Below, in pieces: positions 1-9,471 of a DNA stretch of 64,000 bases. Location: assembly GCF_000327485.1 (NCBI RefSeq), contig NC_019943.1, positions 1,860,001 through 1,924,000 on the forward strand, in the 5' to 3' direction. Below the pieces are notes generated by a model, which was given only the letters and a program-made list of their open reading frames with translations, ran no database searches and had not been told where the DNA came from. Position numbers and translations under genes: made by a program. Position 1 is the first letter of the stretch; each line of letters begins with the position of its first letter. Source of the stretch: Methanoregula formicica SMSP (GTDB taxonomy: Archaea; Halobacteriota; Methanomicrobia; Methanomicrobiales; Methanospirillaceae).

Positions 1-1
1 C

Positions 2-1318
2 GGCCTGGTCTCCCTGCTGCGCCGGATTTTGTCGGAGTCCGGTGTTTACACGGTCTATGCAGCGCTCCCGGCCGGCGAACAGATCCTTGCCAACATCGAG
101 AAACTGGTTGCCATGGCCCGGGCCAGAGAGGAGGCCGGGAATTATTCGCTTGCCGACTTCACGACGGATCTCCGGCTCGCGATGGAGGATGACGAACGGG
201 AAGGCGAGGCCCATCTCGATGCCCTTGCCGAGAATGCTGTCAACATCATGACCGTGCATGCGGCAAAGGGGCTGGAGTTCCCCATTGTCTTCGTGCCGGA
301 CATGGGCATGAGCTTCCCGAACACTACTTCGCCGATCCTGATCGGCGACAACCCGCTGATGGTGGGCGTGAAGGTCCCGAATCCCCGGGAGAATTTCGAG
401 ATGACCGAGAGTCCGGTCTTCCTTGCATTGCGCGAGCAGCAGAAGCAGAAGGAGCGGGCCGAACGGAAGCGTCTGCTGTACGTTGCCCTCACCCGGGCCC
501 GCGACCATCTCATCATGAGCGGGACCATGCCGGAGGATTCCGGGTTGTCGTACGATCTTTCCCGGTCCCGGATCGAATGGATCTTCACGGCGTTTGGCGT
601 GACCGGGGATGCCATCGCGACCGGCGGGCTTGATCTCGAACTGCCGGACGGGACCGGATCGATCAGGTTATCGATCGTCTCCGATTCCGATTCGATCCCG
701 GCCGAAATCGGGCGGGTGGAACCGGAACTGATTATTGTGCCGAAGGAATGTGCGGGGATGTGCGGGAGCTGGCAGCCACCGGAGTACAAGGTAGGGAAGC
801 GACGGATCCGGCCGGTGTCGGTTTCCGAACTGGAGAAGGCAGAAACAAAAATCCCGGAACCTCATGAAAAAGTCGCATCAAAGTACCTGCCGGGGGTCGA
901 AGGCGCAAAGAAGGGAACGATCATCCACGAAGTGCTCCGGGGCCGGGATGCTGCGACGGTTTTGCGCGAGTATGGCGAGTACTCGGAGGAGCATGTCCGG
1001 CAGTGTGAGGAGATCCTGTCGGCGTTTCTCAATTCTGATTTGATGAAGCGGGTGAAGCGGTCGTATTGCGAGGTGCCGTTTGTTGTGACGGTTGATGGCG
1101 GGCCGGTTACCGGGAAGATCGACCGGTTGTGTGAGATGGAGGATGGATCGTGGGTTGTGATCGATTATAAGTCAGAAACATCTGCCGATTATGCAGCGGT
1201 TGCGGAGGGGTATGCTTTTTCGATTGCGGTTTATGTGGAGGCTGCCTGTCAGATCATACGAGGAACGGTAACGGCGGTAGTACATTTTACGGAGTTGGGG
1301 ATGTTTTGGAAGAGGTAA
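2..1318 (+). CDS. UvrD/AddA-type helicase-nuclease, C-terminal part
   Basis: Open from the window edge (frame 2), so the 5' part is missing. The remaining part holds superfamily 1 helicase motif V (TVHAAKGLEFPIVFVPD), motif VI (RKRLLYVALTRARDHLIMSG), and then a RecB/AddA-like PD-(D/E)XK nuclease: GTIIHE, GKIDRL, VVIDYKSE, and a degenerate QxxxY region (SIAVY). Such proteins unwind and resect DNA ends in double-strand break repair and can degrade foreign DNA. The TTG at 29 is only the first possible start inside the fragment, not a real start. The end at 1318 is close to the usual AddA C-terminus. Downstream lies the convergent AT-rich SIR2-HerA pair. An AddB partner may lie outside the window. 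Function is confident; the exact subfamily is not. Confidence 0.9.
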   Translation, partial: GLVSLLRRILSESGVYTVYAALPAGEQILANIEKLVAMARAREEAGNYSLADFTTDLRLAMEDDEREGEAHLDALAENAVNIMTVHAAKGLEFPIVFVPDMGMSFPNTTSPILIGDNPLMVGVKVPNPRENFEMTESPVFLALREQQKQKERAERKRLLYVALTRARDHLIMSGTMPEDSGLSYDLSRSRIEWIFTAFGVTGDAIATGGLDLELPDGTGSIRLSIVSDSDSIPAEIGRVEPELIIVPKECAGMCGSWQPPEYKVGKRRIRPVSVSELEKAETKIPEPHEKVASKYLPGVEGAKKGTIIHEVLRGRDAATVLREYGEYSEEHVRQCEEILSAFLNSDLMKRVKRSYCEVPFVVTVDGGPVTGKIDRLCEMEDGSWVVIDYKSETSADYAAVAEGYAFSIAVYVEAACQIIRGTVTAVVHFTELGMFWKR

Positions 1319-1379
1319 AGTTTAGGGGACGTGTAAAATTTTAAAACACTCTTCAATTTATTTAGAAAATGAGATGAAT

Positions 1380-3503
1380 TTAGGGTTTCTTAGTCTGTGA
1401 AGATTGAGTGGGTGGGTGGATATCCCCCTCACTTGATTTTTGCCATTCTTGGGCGATAATATCCCAAGAAACATTACGTTTTTCTTTATGTGTCCATACA
1501 TTCCAGAAGGATGGGTCTGATGACTTCGGGCGGCATTTTTCTTCCAGTTCATTAATTTCGACAAGAATTGGGATCGGTGCTGCATATCCAAGAAGGATTC
1601 CTTTTCGAGTAGGTAAAATTGGAAGTTCTCGTAATAAGTTCCCTAAATTATCTGGAACGAATTTACTGACAAGGTCTTGATCTTTGTCATTCACGATTCT
1701 GTGAAGTAAAAATGTATTGCACTGAGATAAAACTGTAGAAGATAATTCAGCAGGTCTTTGTGAACACAGAAGTAATCCTAGGCCAAATTTTCTACCTTCC
1801 CGCGCAATCCGTTCAAATGTTTTACGACACATACTATCTGTGGAATATTCATTTTCGGAAAACGGAACTTGTCGAATAAAAACATGTGCCTCATCTAAAA
1901 CCATAATTGTCGGTAATGTGTCACCAATCATTCTTCGGTAACGTTGGAGGGCTTCAAAAATAATTCTAGATATTACTGCCACAACTAAATGAATTACATC
2001 AGATGGAACAAGCGATAAATCGATGATTACAATTTCTCCATTTTCTGCATTACTTCCGCCAATATAGTCTTCTAACCAGTTCTGTAAGTTATCTCCTTTT
2101 TCGAAGCCAATAATCGAGGCCATTCGATTATCTGAGAGCATTGTTCGAATACGCATTATCAAAAAATCAAGATACTGTTCCGCTTTTCGTTCTTGAGAAA
2201 TGCGTTCGATATAATTCGGCAAATCTTGAACATTGTAAGGAATTGGAGAATCTTCATCTGGGCCAAGAGGTATAATCTCCCATCCTATCGATAACAAAAA
2301 GCTGTTAATTGCTTTTATTGATAATTCAAGGTCTTCTTCACTGAACGGAAAATATTCACGGACTATATTTCCACCACGTCCTTGATACTCGTGACTAAAT
2401 CGTTTCTTTTCAATTTGATCTAGTTCTCCCAACAAAATTTTAATTGGTTCATTGTGAATAGCAAGGCAGGTGTGAGATTGTTTTTCCAAGTCTTCACATG
2501 TACTTAAAAGAAGAGTTCCAAAATTATTTTTTCCGGGAAATTCTTTAACCGACAATATACCTGATGCTAAAATCCCCTCAATTTTTTTTAATAAACTTGA
2601 ATAATTTATACCTAAGTGACGTGTTTTTAACTGAAGCTGTGATCCACATTTCAATTCTCGTAGCGCTTGTCTTAAAAATGGTCTTTGAGCTTTCGCACTC
2701 GCTTCTGATATCGAATCCCATTCAAAACTATTCCATAACCATGCGGGAACACGTAACTGTTTAAAATCATCTTTTTCTTCATCAATTTGGACTCTAAATT
2801 TTCTGACTTTGGAGAAATCATCAAAGGCATCTTTATATTCCCCATTTGGATCGAGAATAATGAAACGGGCGTTAATTTTTCCATCTGATATCTTTTCCTG
2901 GGCATGTTTTATTGACCATCGAATAATTCCACAAACAGAGGATGATTTCCCACTTCCAGTATTGCCTAATACCGCTAAATGACGCCCAAATAACTTATTG
3001 GGATTTACAAAAACCGGAGCATTCGCCGCTGCTGGAGCTATTCCAATTTGAAAACATGATTCATCATCTTTATTCTCAACAATCGCTTGGAGTTGTTCTT
3101 TCGTTGGGAGAATGACAATATCCCCAACAGAGGGATAATTAAACACTCCACGTTCGATGGAATATTTCCCTTTCTGAAATCGAAGTTCCCCCAAGGGGGA
3201 GATGGACATTATCCGTTGCGGAAAAGGCAGATCTATTAGATCGAAATCTTTGAATCCCTGTCTCTTCGGGTATTGTGCATTTTCAATACCGATCCAAGAT
3301 ATAACTCCTATTAACGCACCTGATTCATTCGGGATTAAGACATAACCATTAATTTTAGGAAAAAGAGTAGGAGTTCCGGTATTTATCGCCGTACTGTGCG
3401 GGGCATCATGATCGAGCGTCACCCTCCATTCTCTTGGTGAAACAGATTGGACTGTTCCTATTGAGAGATTTCGGAGTGAATCGAAAGAACATTCGTCATT
3501 CAT
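1380..3503 (-). CDS. herA: HerA-family ATPase of a SIR2-HerA defence pair
   Basis: 707 residues. An N-terminal HAS-barrel-like region (about 15-150) is followed by a HerA/FtsK-type P-loop ATPase: Walker A GNTGSGKSS at about 180-188, Walker B VLDEAH at 535-540, then a REGRKFGLGLLLCSQRPAEL-type region typical of HerA/DUF87 proteins. HerA forms hexameric DNA translocases. Its start codon overlaps the stop of the SIR2-like gene upstream (ATGA overlap at 3500-3503), so the two are translationally coupled. This pairing is the known SIR2-HerA (Nezha) anti-phage architecture, in which HerA organises or activates the SIR2 NADase. The gene is clearly more AT-rich than the flanking DNA, pointing to transfer. 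Function by family; activity here is inferred. Confidence 0.88.
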   Translation of the reverse strand: MNDECSFDSLRNLSIGTVQSVSPREWRVTLDHDAPHSTAINTGTPTLFPKINGYVLIPNESGALIGVISWIGIENAQYPKRQGFKDFDLIDLPFPQRIMSISPLGELRFQKGKYSIERGVFNYPSVGDIVILPTKEQLQAIVENKDDESCFQIGIAPAAANAPVFVNPNKLFGRHLAVLGNTGSGKSSSVCGIIRWSIKHAQEKISDGKINARFIILDPNGEYKDAFDDFSKVRKFRVQIDEEKDDFKQLRVPAWLWNSFEWDSISEASAKAQRPFLRQALRELKCGSQLQLKTRHLGINYSSLLKKIEGILASGILSVKEFPGKNNFGTLLLSTCEDLEKQSHTCLAIHNEPIKILLGELDQIEKKRFSHEYQGRGGNIVREYFPFSEEDLELSIKAINSFLLSIGWEIIPLGPDEDSPIPYNVQDLPNYIERISQERKAEQYLDFLIMRIRTMLSDNRMASIIGFEKGDNLQNWLEDYIGGSNAENGEIVIIDLSLVPSDVIHLVVAVISRIIFEALQRYRRMIGDTLPTIMVLDEAHVFIRQVPFSENEYSTDSMCRKTFERIAREGRKFGLGLLLCSQRPAELSSTVLSQCNTFLLHRIVNDKDQDLVSKFVPDNLGNLLRELPILPTRKGILLGYAAPIPILVEINELEEKCRPKSSDPSFWNVWTHKEKRNVSWDIIAQEWQKSSEGDIHPPTQSSQTKKP

Positions 3504-4759
3504 TCCACTCTCTCCGTTTGTGGCATATCTCTACTTTGTTGATGGATTCCTCTTCGTTCCATCAACCTTTGTTGTCTTTCCGTAATACGGTCAATTGCTG
3601 CTTTGGGCAGGTAATTATCAACTAACTTCTCTAAATCTGCTAATTGAGAACCAATTAACAAAGTGAACTGTGCTGGATTCGACTTTTCAAAGAATTTTTT
3701 AATTCTTCCTTGAGCACTATCAAATGAAACGATCACAATATGAGTTGACGGGATCGTCAGCATATCTTCAAGAATCCGATTAATATGTGAATCGCCGAAT
3801 CCGTATCCATATGTCACAATTGTTGAGTTTGGCCTACAGACCGCTGATGAAAAATCACGGAATAACTCAGAGTACGGATAATATGTTGTGTCAATGCCTT
3901 TCGCCGAATTTGGATATATTACAATTTTTTCCTTCAACGATTCTTCGGAATATTCTTTTGTCCCGAATGCGACCGGATCTCTTACAATTTTTCTTTCTGA
4001 GAATCTCCAATCGATAGATCCATGGATTTTTGTTAATCTAGCAACTCCTTCAACATATCGGGGCTCTCCACGGATTCCTGGGGGATTGTAATGACAATCA
4101 AGTTCGATTTTAGTGCTACGGAATACTGGTGAAATTTTTCCGATAAAACGGTCGAGAATAATTATCCCTGCTAGATCACACCCATATTCGATAAATCGAT
4201 CATAATTTGTAGTGAAGATATTGAGACGGTCGCGTGTAGCAGTTCTGCTCGCGAAACTGATCAAAAACGATTTTAAGTACATTAAGGCTTTTTCACGATC
4301 TTCTTCAGATTTATTCATAAAATCATGTTCAGTTTTCAATATCCCTTTCACAAAATTCTTGATGATCTCATCAGTTTCGTTTTCTAGTTTTTTTACATCT
4401 TTATGTTTGAGAATTTTCAATCCTTGAAGTAATTCTAGAGCGGAGCGTAAATCATCCTCAAAATTTGGCTCACCTCGTTCCAATGCCGTTGCTTGTGATT
4501 TTGACCAGGTATCAATCTCTGTATTAAAAATCGTAAAGGGGATTCTGTTCATTGAAGGAGGATTCGATTTGGCAATCCTTGTGGTTGCGATTGATAATCC
4601 CGTCCCTACTAATAACGACAGATGTTCACTTTGAAAAATTGCAGAAAGCCAAGGTTCAATTTTTCTTCGTAACTCATCTTCCATTCCACTTTCAATTTTT
4701 GTGAATTCGCGATTTAAATAAAGAAAATTTTGTTCCGCCCAGTCGACTTCTGTTCCCAT
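3500..4759 (-). CDS. SIR2-like NADase of a SIR2-HerA defence pair
   Basis: 419 residues with the SIR2_2-type Rossmann fold found in defence effectors: glycine motif GTGLS at 52-56, TNYD at 184-187 (catalytic Asn), KIHGSIDW with the candidate catalytic His at 246, and YGYGFGDSHIN at 317-327. In known SIR2-HerA systems this subunit depletes NAD+ after infection. First gene of a two-gene operon with herA (4-bp overlap). A CTCGC-N5-GCGAG inverted repeat sits 5 bp before the ATG, within an AT-rich promoter region. AT-rich composition and a PIN-gene remnant directly upstream suggest the pair arrived as an insertion. Confident about the family and pairing; effector function is by analogy. Confidence 0.88.
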   Translation of the reverse strand: MGTEVDWAEQNFLYLNREFTKIESGMEDELRRKIEPWLSAIFQSEHLSLLVGTGLSIATTRIAKSNPPSMNRIPFTIFNTEIDTWSKSQATALERGEPNFEDDLRSALELLQGLKILKHKDVKKLENETDEIIKNFVKGILKTEHDFMNKSEEDREKALMYLKSFLISFASRTATRDRLNIFTTNYDRFIEYGCDLAGIIILDRFIGKISPVFRSTKIELDCHYNPPGIRGEPRYVEGVARLTKIHGSIDWRFSERKIVRDPVAFGTKEYSEESLKEKIVIYPNSAKGIDTTYYPYSELFRDFSSAVCRPNSTIVTYGYGFGDSHINRILEDMLTIPSTHIVIVSFDSAQGRIKKFFEKSNPAQFTLLIGSQLADLEKLVDNYLPKAAIDRITERQQRLMERRGIHQQSRDMPQTERVE

Positions 4760-4764
4760 GTAAT

Positions 4765-4779
4765 CTCGCCAGATGCGAG
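4765..4779. promoter_or_regulatory. inverted repeat before the SIR2 gene
   Basis: CTCGC-CAGAT-GCGAG, 5 bp upstream of the SIR2 ATG, next to an AT-rich stretch (4781-4798) able to hold a TATA box for the operon. It could be an operator or a short hairpin near the 5' end of the mRNA. No regulator is encoded next to it. Confidence 0.4.
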
Positions 4780-4890
4780 TATTATTTTTTTAATATTTAC
4801 GTGATTTCATTTCTTCTTGTATTTTTTATTCAATTGGTTTCATATCATTTTAAGACTTAATCTCAAAAATCTCTACAAATATACATTTTT

Positions 4891-5035
4891 AATGCTATCC
4901 TCGAAAAGACGCACATACAGGTCCATCTATCCGATGCCGTTATCGCAGCCTCGGCTTTATCGCTCGACGCAACTCTCGTTATCCGGAACGAGCGCGATTT
5001 TAACCATGTACCGGGTCTGCTGATTTCAACCCGTT
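4891..5035 (+). pseudogene. PIN-domain (VapC-like) C-terminal remnant
   Basis: Frame 1 translates to a typical PIN-domain C-terminal segment: VHLSDAVIAASALSLDATLV, then IRNERDFNHVPGLL, matching the VapC pattern D-A-x-I-A-A and T/I-R-N-x-x-D-F. There is no start codon and the first half of the domain is absent. The reading frame stays open into the exonuclease gene, which I take as chance. The remnant begins exactly where the AT-rich upstream region of the SIR2-HerA operon ends, so the defence pair probably replaced or disrupted a toxin-antitoxin locus here. Confidence 0.6.
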
Positions 5036-5145
5036 TCATACAATATCCAGATCTTTTTTTACCACTACTCCCCGTTAATTATCGGCTCGTAGCAATCCCC
5101 TCCGAACCACCAATCCCAAATACCAGCCATACAAAAACGGATCTG

Positions 5146-5723
5146 ATGCTCCTCTTCTTCGACACTGAAACCACCGGCCTCCCGAAAAACTTCGAGATCG
5201 ATCCGGTAAAGAAATGGCCACGGGTTGTCCAGCTGGCCTGGTCATTATACGACACCGAAGGCACCCGGCAAAGCCAGAACAGTTTCATCATCTACCCGAC
5301 GGACTTTTCCATCCCCATGGACGCTGCCCGGATCCATGGCATCACGACCGAACGGGCCCGGGCCGAGGGCACGTCACTCTACAAAGTCCTCCCGCAGTTC
5401 AATGCCGATGTCATGAAAGCGACTAGGATCATCGCCCATAACCTGGATTATGACCTGCCGATCGTTGGTACCGAGTTCACGCGATGCAAAATGGAGACCG
5501 GCCTGCTGAAGAAGGAACCGTGCTGCACGATGAAACCCCGGGAGATTGTGGAGTTCTGCAAACTGCCGGCAAAGTCGGGCCGGGGATACAAGTGGCCGAC
5601 CTTAAACGAGCTGCACATACAGTTGTTCGGCGAGGGATTTACTGACAGCCCAATGCCGGGGCTGATGTCGAGGCATGTGCACGGTGTTATTTCGCATTGA
5701 AGAAACAGGGAATAATCCAATAA
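5146..5723 (+). pseudogene. DnaQ-like 3'-5' exonuclease, frameshifted
   Basis: The N-terminal part is a good DEDDh exonuclease: ExoI FFDTETTGLP, the ARIHGIT segment, ExoII IIAHNLDYD, and GRGYKWPTLNELH. The annotated frame then runs out at 5700 with a meaningless tail. From 5646 the adjacent frame continues the family pattern (GADVEACARCYFALKKQG) to a stop at 5723, so a one-base deletion lies near 5643-5655, probably in a CCC run. Even after restoring the frame, the ExoIII motif reads PNAGAD where H-D-A-x-x-D is expected, so the catalytic His is lost. Probably inactive. It belongs to the DNA-processing island with the nucleases on both sides. Confidence 0.75.
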
Positions 5724-5787
5724 TCAGATTCGAAGAGTGATCACTTCCCTTCTTTTTTTAATAGTCAGAACTCACCAGCGACCTAAC

Positions 5788-6612
5788 TTAGATCTCCCTG
5801 TCCCCGCTGATCATACGGATCGTGGAATCCTGCGAAAGCAGTGTCATCTGGTGGATGGCAATACGATTGAGTTTTTCCAGCCGGTCCGGTTGCGGAAGAT
5901 TATCACCAATGAAATGGGCGTTGAGGTTCTCAAGGTTTGAGAGGCAGACCAGCTGGGAAATATCTGCATAATCCCGGATATTGCCGTTCTTCTTCGGATT
6001 GTTCTCCCGCCATTCCTTGGCGCTCATGCCGAACAGGGCCATGTTGAGGACATCGGCTTCCGACGCATAAATGGCATTGATCTGCGGTTTGGTCAGTTCG
6101 GGCGGGATAAGGTTTTCGCGCACAGCATCTGTGTGGATCCGGTAATTGATCTTCGCAAGGTTACGCCGGATGTCCCAGCCGAGTTGTTTTCGTTCATCCT
6201 CCTTGAGGCGCTGGAATTCCTTGATGAGATACAGTTTGAATTCAACGGAGATCCATGAAGCAAACTCGAACGCGATATCCTTGTGGGCGAACGTTCCGCC
6301 GTATCTTCCGGATTTCGAGACGATCCCCCGGGCGCGGGTCTTCTCGATCCACTGACGGGGCGTAAGGGTAAAACTGTTGAGGCCGGCCAGTTTTCTAAAC
6401 CCGTCGAATTCGACGGGATTAAAATCCGGATTATTCAGTTGCTCCCAGATGCCGAGAAACTCGATCGTATTGCGGTTCCGGATCCAGCTGCGAATTAAAT
6501 CATCCATAGCGTCCGGGTTTTTATATCGTGCAATATCGGTAATACAGATATAATCCTCATTATTCCGGGAGATTACAGCAACATCCCGGTCCAGTACAGT
6601 AATCGTTGCCAT
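5788..6612 (-). CDS. KilA-N domain protein
   Basis: 274 residues from the ATG at 6612; a TTG 15 bp upstream is possible but the ATG fits the family and has GGGGAT upstream. N-terminal KilA-N domain: ITDIARYKNPDAMDDLI, then RSWIRNRNTIEFLGIWEQ, a proline/phenylalanine segment, and SKSGRYGGTFAHKDIAFEFA with ASWIS at about 120-150. KilA-N is a DNA-binding domain common in phages and in host genes derived from them. The C-terminal half (KPQINAIYASEADVLNMALF, SAKEWRENNPKKNGNIRDYA) is the part found in many bacterial and archaeal KilA-N proteins. Role in the cell unknown. It sits alone between the exonuclease remnant and a nuclease gene. Confidence 0.85.
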   Translation of the reverse strand: MATITVLDRDVAVISRNNEDYICITDIARYKNPDAMDDLIRSWIRNRNTIEFLGIWEQLNNPDFNPVEFDGFRKLAGLNSFTLTPRQWIEKTRARGIVSKSGRYGGTFAHKDIAFEFASWISVEFKLYLIKEFQRLKEDERKQLGWDIRRNLAKINYRIHTDAVRENLIPPELTKPQINAIYASEADVLNMALFGMSAKEWRENNPKKNGNIRDYADISQLVCLSNLENLNAHFIGDNLPQPDRLEKLNRIAIHQMTLLSQDSTIRMISGDREI

Positions 6613-6737
6613 CGTTTCAATCCCCAAAAATCCGACGACGACAAGCCGGATTCAATATAATCCTGCATTTATAATGCAGATAAAGAAAAGGAGAGGAGTG
6701 TGAAAGTGAGATAAGGCTCACGGTATTGATCGTATGA

Positions 6738-7595
6738 TCATCCGGTTACAGATTCCGGACAAACTTCCGCAAATTTACAACTCATGCATTCCCGTGCAGA
6801 AGGACTTGCCGGGAAATCCCCGTACTCGTATGACGCATTCATCGCCGCAAACTCCCCCTGGATCAATACTTCCTTGTCCTGCAACTCTTCCGGGTAGAAC
6901 GAGTACGGCTTAACGGCGCCGGTCTTCAGGAAAACCAGCTCGGTCGCAATCTCATCGGTACTTTTCATGTAATGATTGCGTGCCCAGAGAACATACGCAG
7001 CCATCTGGAGTTCCGACTCGTACTCGTCATCGTCCCGCCCCGTCTTCCAGTCCGTGAGGACAAGCGTCCCGTCCGCCATCTTCCCAATAAAGTCCACCTT
7101 GACCGTCACGCCCACATTGCTGGTGGTGAAATGATCGAACTCCTCGTGGCGCAGGCATTCCCGTTTCGCATACTCCGACCATTTGCCAAAGAATGTATGC
7201 AGGCAGGTGATTCCATTTGTTTCCATGGAAGCGAAGAACGAAGCAGGATTTTTTTCCCCGTTGTGGTACTCGGTGAAGGTCTCGCCACCGATATTTTTGA
7301 ACGCTGTAACTTTTTTCACAAACGCGTTCATCGCCTCTTCCGGTTCCATCGGCCGCTCTTCGCAATGGAGCTGGATCTGCTGGTCGATGATATCGTGGAT
7401 GAGCTGGCCCTGGACAACAAACTTTGATGTGAAATTCTTGAGCCACCGGATTTTTTCCGGGGGAACGACCGGACTCGTCTTCACGTAAGGGGCAATGTAT
7501 TCAAAATAATATTGGCGCTGGCAACGGTTCCAGACCCGGTGTCTGGTGAAGGACCAGGAATTTATTTTATGAAAAAATGGATCCAGCTCTGCCAT
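6738..7595 (-). CDS. Cas4/RecB-like PD-(D/E)XK nuclease
   Basis: 285 residues. The N-terminus has the CxxxYYF-type motif (VWNRCQRQYYFEYI), then GQLIHDIID (motif H), KVDFIGKMADGTLVLTDWKT (motifs D and DWK), and a QxxxY-type helix (ESELQMAAYVLW). One early Cys plus three C-terminal Cys (ECMSCKFAEVCPE) match the layout of iron-sulfur nucleases such as Cas4 and AddB. No cas1/cas2 or repeats are nearby, so a CRISPR role is unlikely; a repair or defence nuclease is more probable. It is monocistronic; the stop lies about 125 bp from the KilA-N start. Confidence 0.85.
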   Translation of the reverse strand: MAELDPFFHKINSWSFTRHRVWNRCQRQYYFEYIAPYVKTSPVVPPEKIRWLKNFTSKFVVQGQLIHDIIDQQIQLHCEERPMEPEEAMNAFVKKVTAFKNIGGETFTEYHNGEKNPASFFASMETNGITCLHTFFGKWSEYAKRECLRHEEFDHFTTSNVGVTVKVDFIGKMADGTLVLTDWKTGRDDDEYESELQMAAYVLWARNHYMKSTDEIATELVFLKTGAVKPYSFYPEELQDKEVLIQGEFAAMNASYEYGDFPASPSARECMSCKFAEVCPESVTG

Positions 7596-8019
7596 ACTCT
7601 TTAGTGGGATACCGTTGTGAAAATACTTCGCCTTTCTTCCGAGTTATCAACATCCTGCATTCGTATGGTTCCAGGTAGTACGTCTGTCGAACATCCCCTT
7701 TATCAGGCACTCTTTCCGAGAACAACCTCCCAAAAACCAATCTCCCCGAAAATCGCTCCTTTTTCGAATCGGAGCCTATTTTGAAAAACCGACTTTTGGA
7801 GGATCGCACTTTTTTGCGAATTACAGTACAGTGTTTTAAAAAGACGCCATTTACACGATTATTTCCCCCATCCGGACGCACATTTGCCCTGAAAAAATGT
7901 CAATATAGGACCTCCCGGTTGGCCGATCTCTGTTTTTTCTGGGCATGGGTACGTGAAATGAACCAGAAAGGGATATGATTCCTCGAAAAATAACTTACGA
8001 GATCCATCAGCGGATACGC
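7596..8019. other. intergenic, no gene seen
   Basis: 424 bp between the nuclease start and the end of the surface-protein gene. Several short frames are open, but none has a recognisable product, start signal or coding pattern. AT-rich stretches at about 7775-7865 may hold the promoter of the nuclease gene. Nothing else seen. Confidence 0.5.
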
Positions 8020-9438
8020 TCACTCCCTCCTTTTCCTCATCAGCACGATCATCCCGATCACAACGAGTGCAAAGCCGGGTATGAGAAGAGAGACCGGCGC
8101 AGGAGTCGTTTCCCCCTGTTGTGTTGTCGGAATAACCGGAGACAGGGTCACCGGCTGAACATGTTCACCCGCATGGATTACCGGCCCCAGATCCGCAAAG
8201 AAGAGCTGGGATTTCCCTGAATACCCGGCATCCTCTACTTTCGGGTAGGTCCGGATCAGGAGCCCCTCGTCATTGAACCGGATGATGTCGATCTCCAATG
8301 TCTTGTTGTTCAATAATTCACCAAGCCCGGCATCAAACAGTTTGTCCAGTTCGCCGTTGAACGAAAGTTCTGTTTTCGTCCCGGTCGGGATATGGTACAG
8401 GGTCCGGCCATAGATTACGTAATCGCCATCTACTGCATAGAGATAATCACTGAAAGCCCCATCAGTTTCGGCTAATACTACATTCTTCAGGGTCCTGAGA
8501 TCGGTAAGATAGAGGACACTATGATACGCGGGAGTCCTTATGCCGGTGGTTTTTTTCCATACAAAATAATCCTCCGAGAAACAGTCCGGGTCAAATCCCA
8601 CAATCCCCCCGGAAGATCCGATATTAGTCCCGGAGGGGATGCTGATCTGTGTAACTGAAAGGTTGCCGGGGGATCCGGCCAGGGTGAACAGGGCCAGGCC
8701 GTCGCCCGGATGACGCCGGATAACTTCATACGAACTCCCCCAGCCGATGCTGTAGGTTGCCGTGACAATAGTATTGCCGCCAAATCCGCTCGGATCGTCT
8801 ATATCGGAGAGATTATCGATCTTCGTGATATCGCCACGATCCGGGGAATAGACCAGTAACTCAGCACCCGATACTTTCGTCTTCATGACGTCCAGGGGCT
8901 TCTGATAATTCGTTGCATCGAGGAACAGGATGCGGTTATTGTCAGCAATAAGGCTGAGGATATCATGGTGAGAGAATGGTGTAATCAGGGTATTGTTCTT
9001 GCCGTCAAAAACATACAATCCGCCCTCCGATCCGCGGAGTGCCCGTACCTTGTTTTTATGGAACACATAATACACTTTTCCCTCTGTGATATCGAGGGTT
9101 TGTATCTTTGTATGATAATTTGACACGGGAGGGATCTCCAGTGTCCTTGTCTCTTTGGTCCTGCTGTCCCAGGTATAAATCGTCTGGCCCTTGTGATAGG
9201 CAACTACGCCATTGCTCAGGCCAAAGTGGGACTCCTTCAGCCCAGTAAAATCCCGGGGGGTGACGCTGTTTTCATCGATAAACGTATAATTGACCATAAC
9301 CCGGTCTTCTGCGGCCGCAGAGACAGGCAGTGCCAGGAGCAGGATAACGATCACGGCAACGAAAAAAAATGATACAGATAATTTTGTGGAATTCTGATGC
9401 CGGTGTTCGGACCAGGGGATATTATTCCGGACAATCAT
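8020..9438 (-). CDS. secreted surface protein with C-terminal membrane anchor, beta-propeller-like
   Basis: About 472 residues from the ATG at 9438 (a GTG lies 9 bp upstream). A hydrophobic signal segment (SVSFFFVAVIVILLLALPVSA) follows a basic N-terminus. The body has repeated segments of the kind seen in irregular beta-propellers (GVVAYHKGQTIYTWD, EGKVYYVFHKNK, NNRILFLDA, GDYVIYGRTLYH). A Thr/Pro-rich linker precedes a C-terminal transmembrane helix and the basic tail MRKRRE, a typical archaeal surface anchor. It is transcribed divergently from the module at 9795-12375, and a half of the inverted repeat at 9472-9529 faces it, so it may share control with that module. Ligand and partner unknown. 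Confidence 0.7.
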   Translation of the reverse strand: MIVRNNIPWSEHRHQNSTKLSVSFFFVAVIVILLLALPVSAAAEDRVMVNYTFIDENSVTPRDFTGLKESHFGLSNGVVAYHKGQTIYTWDSRTKETRTLEIPPVSNYHTKIQTLDITEGKVYYVFHKNKVRALRGSEGGLYVFDGKNNTLITPFSHHDILSLIADNNRILFLDATNYQKPLDVMKTKVSGAELLVYSPDRGDITKIDNLSDIDDPSGFGGNTIVTATYSIGWGSSYEVIRRHPGDGLALFTLAGSPGNLSVTQISIPSGTNIGSSGGIVGFDPDCFSEDYFVWKKTTGIRTPAYHSVLYLTDLRTLKNVVLAETDGAFSDYLYAVDGDYVIYGRTLYHIPTGTKTELSFNGELDKLFDAGLGELLNNKTLEIDIIRFNDEGLLIRTYPKVEDAGYSGKSQLFFADLGPVIHAGEHVQPVTLSPVIPTTQQGETTPAPVSLLIPGFALVVIGMIVLMRKRRE

Positions 9439-9471
9439 ATTGATCACATGTCTGGACGTTATTTAGCGTTT

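Noticed and set aside
4817-5023. 68-residue plus-strand ORF upstream of the exonuclease
   Set aside because: The PIN-domain similarity is in the neighbouring frame; this frame has no coding pattern.
6738-7595. Cas4 of a CRISPR-Cas locus
   Set aside because: No cas1, cas2 or repeat array in the window; only the Fe-S nuclease layout is shared.
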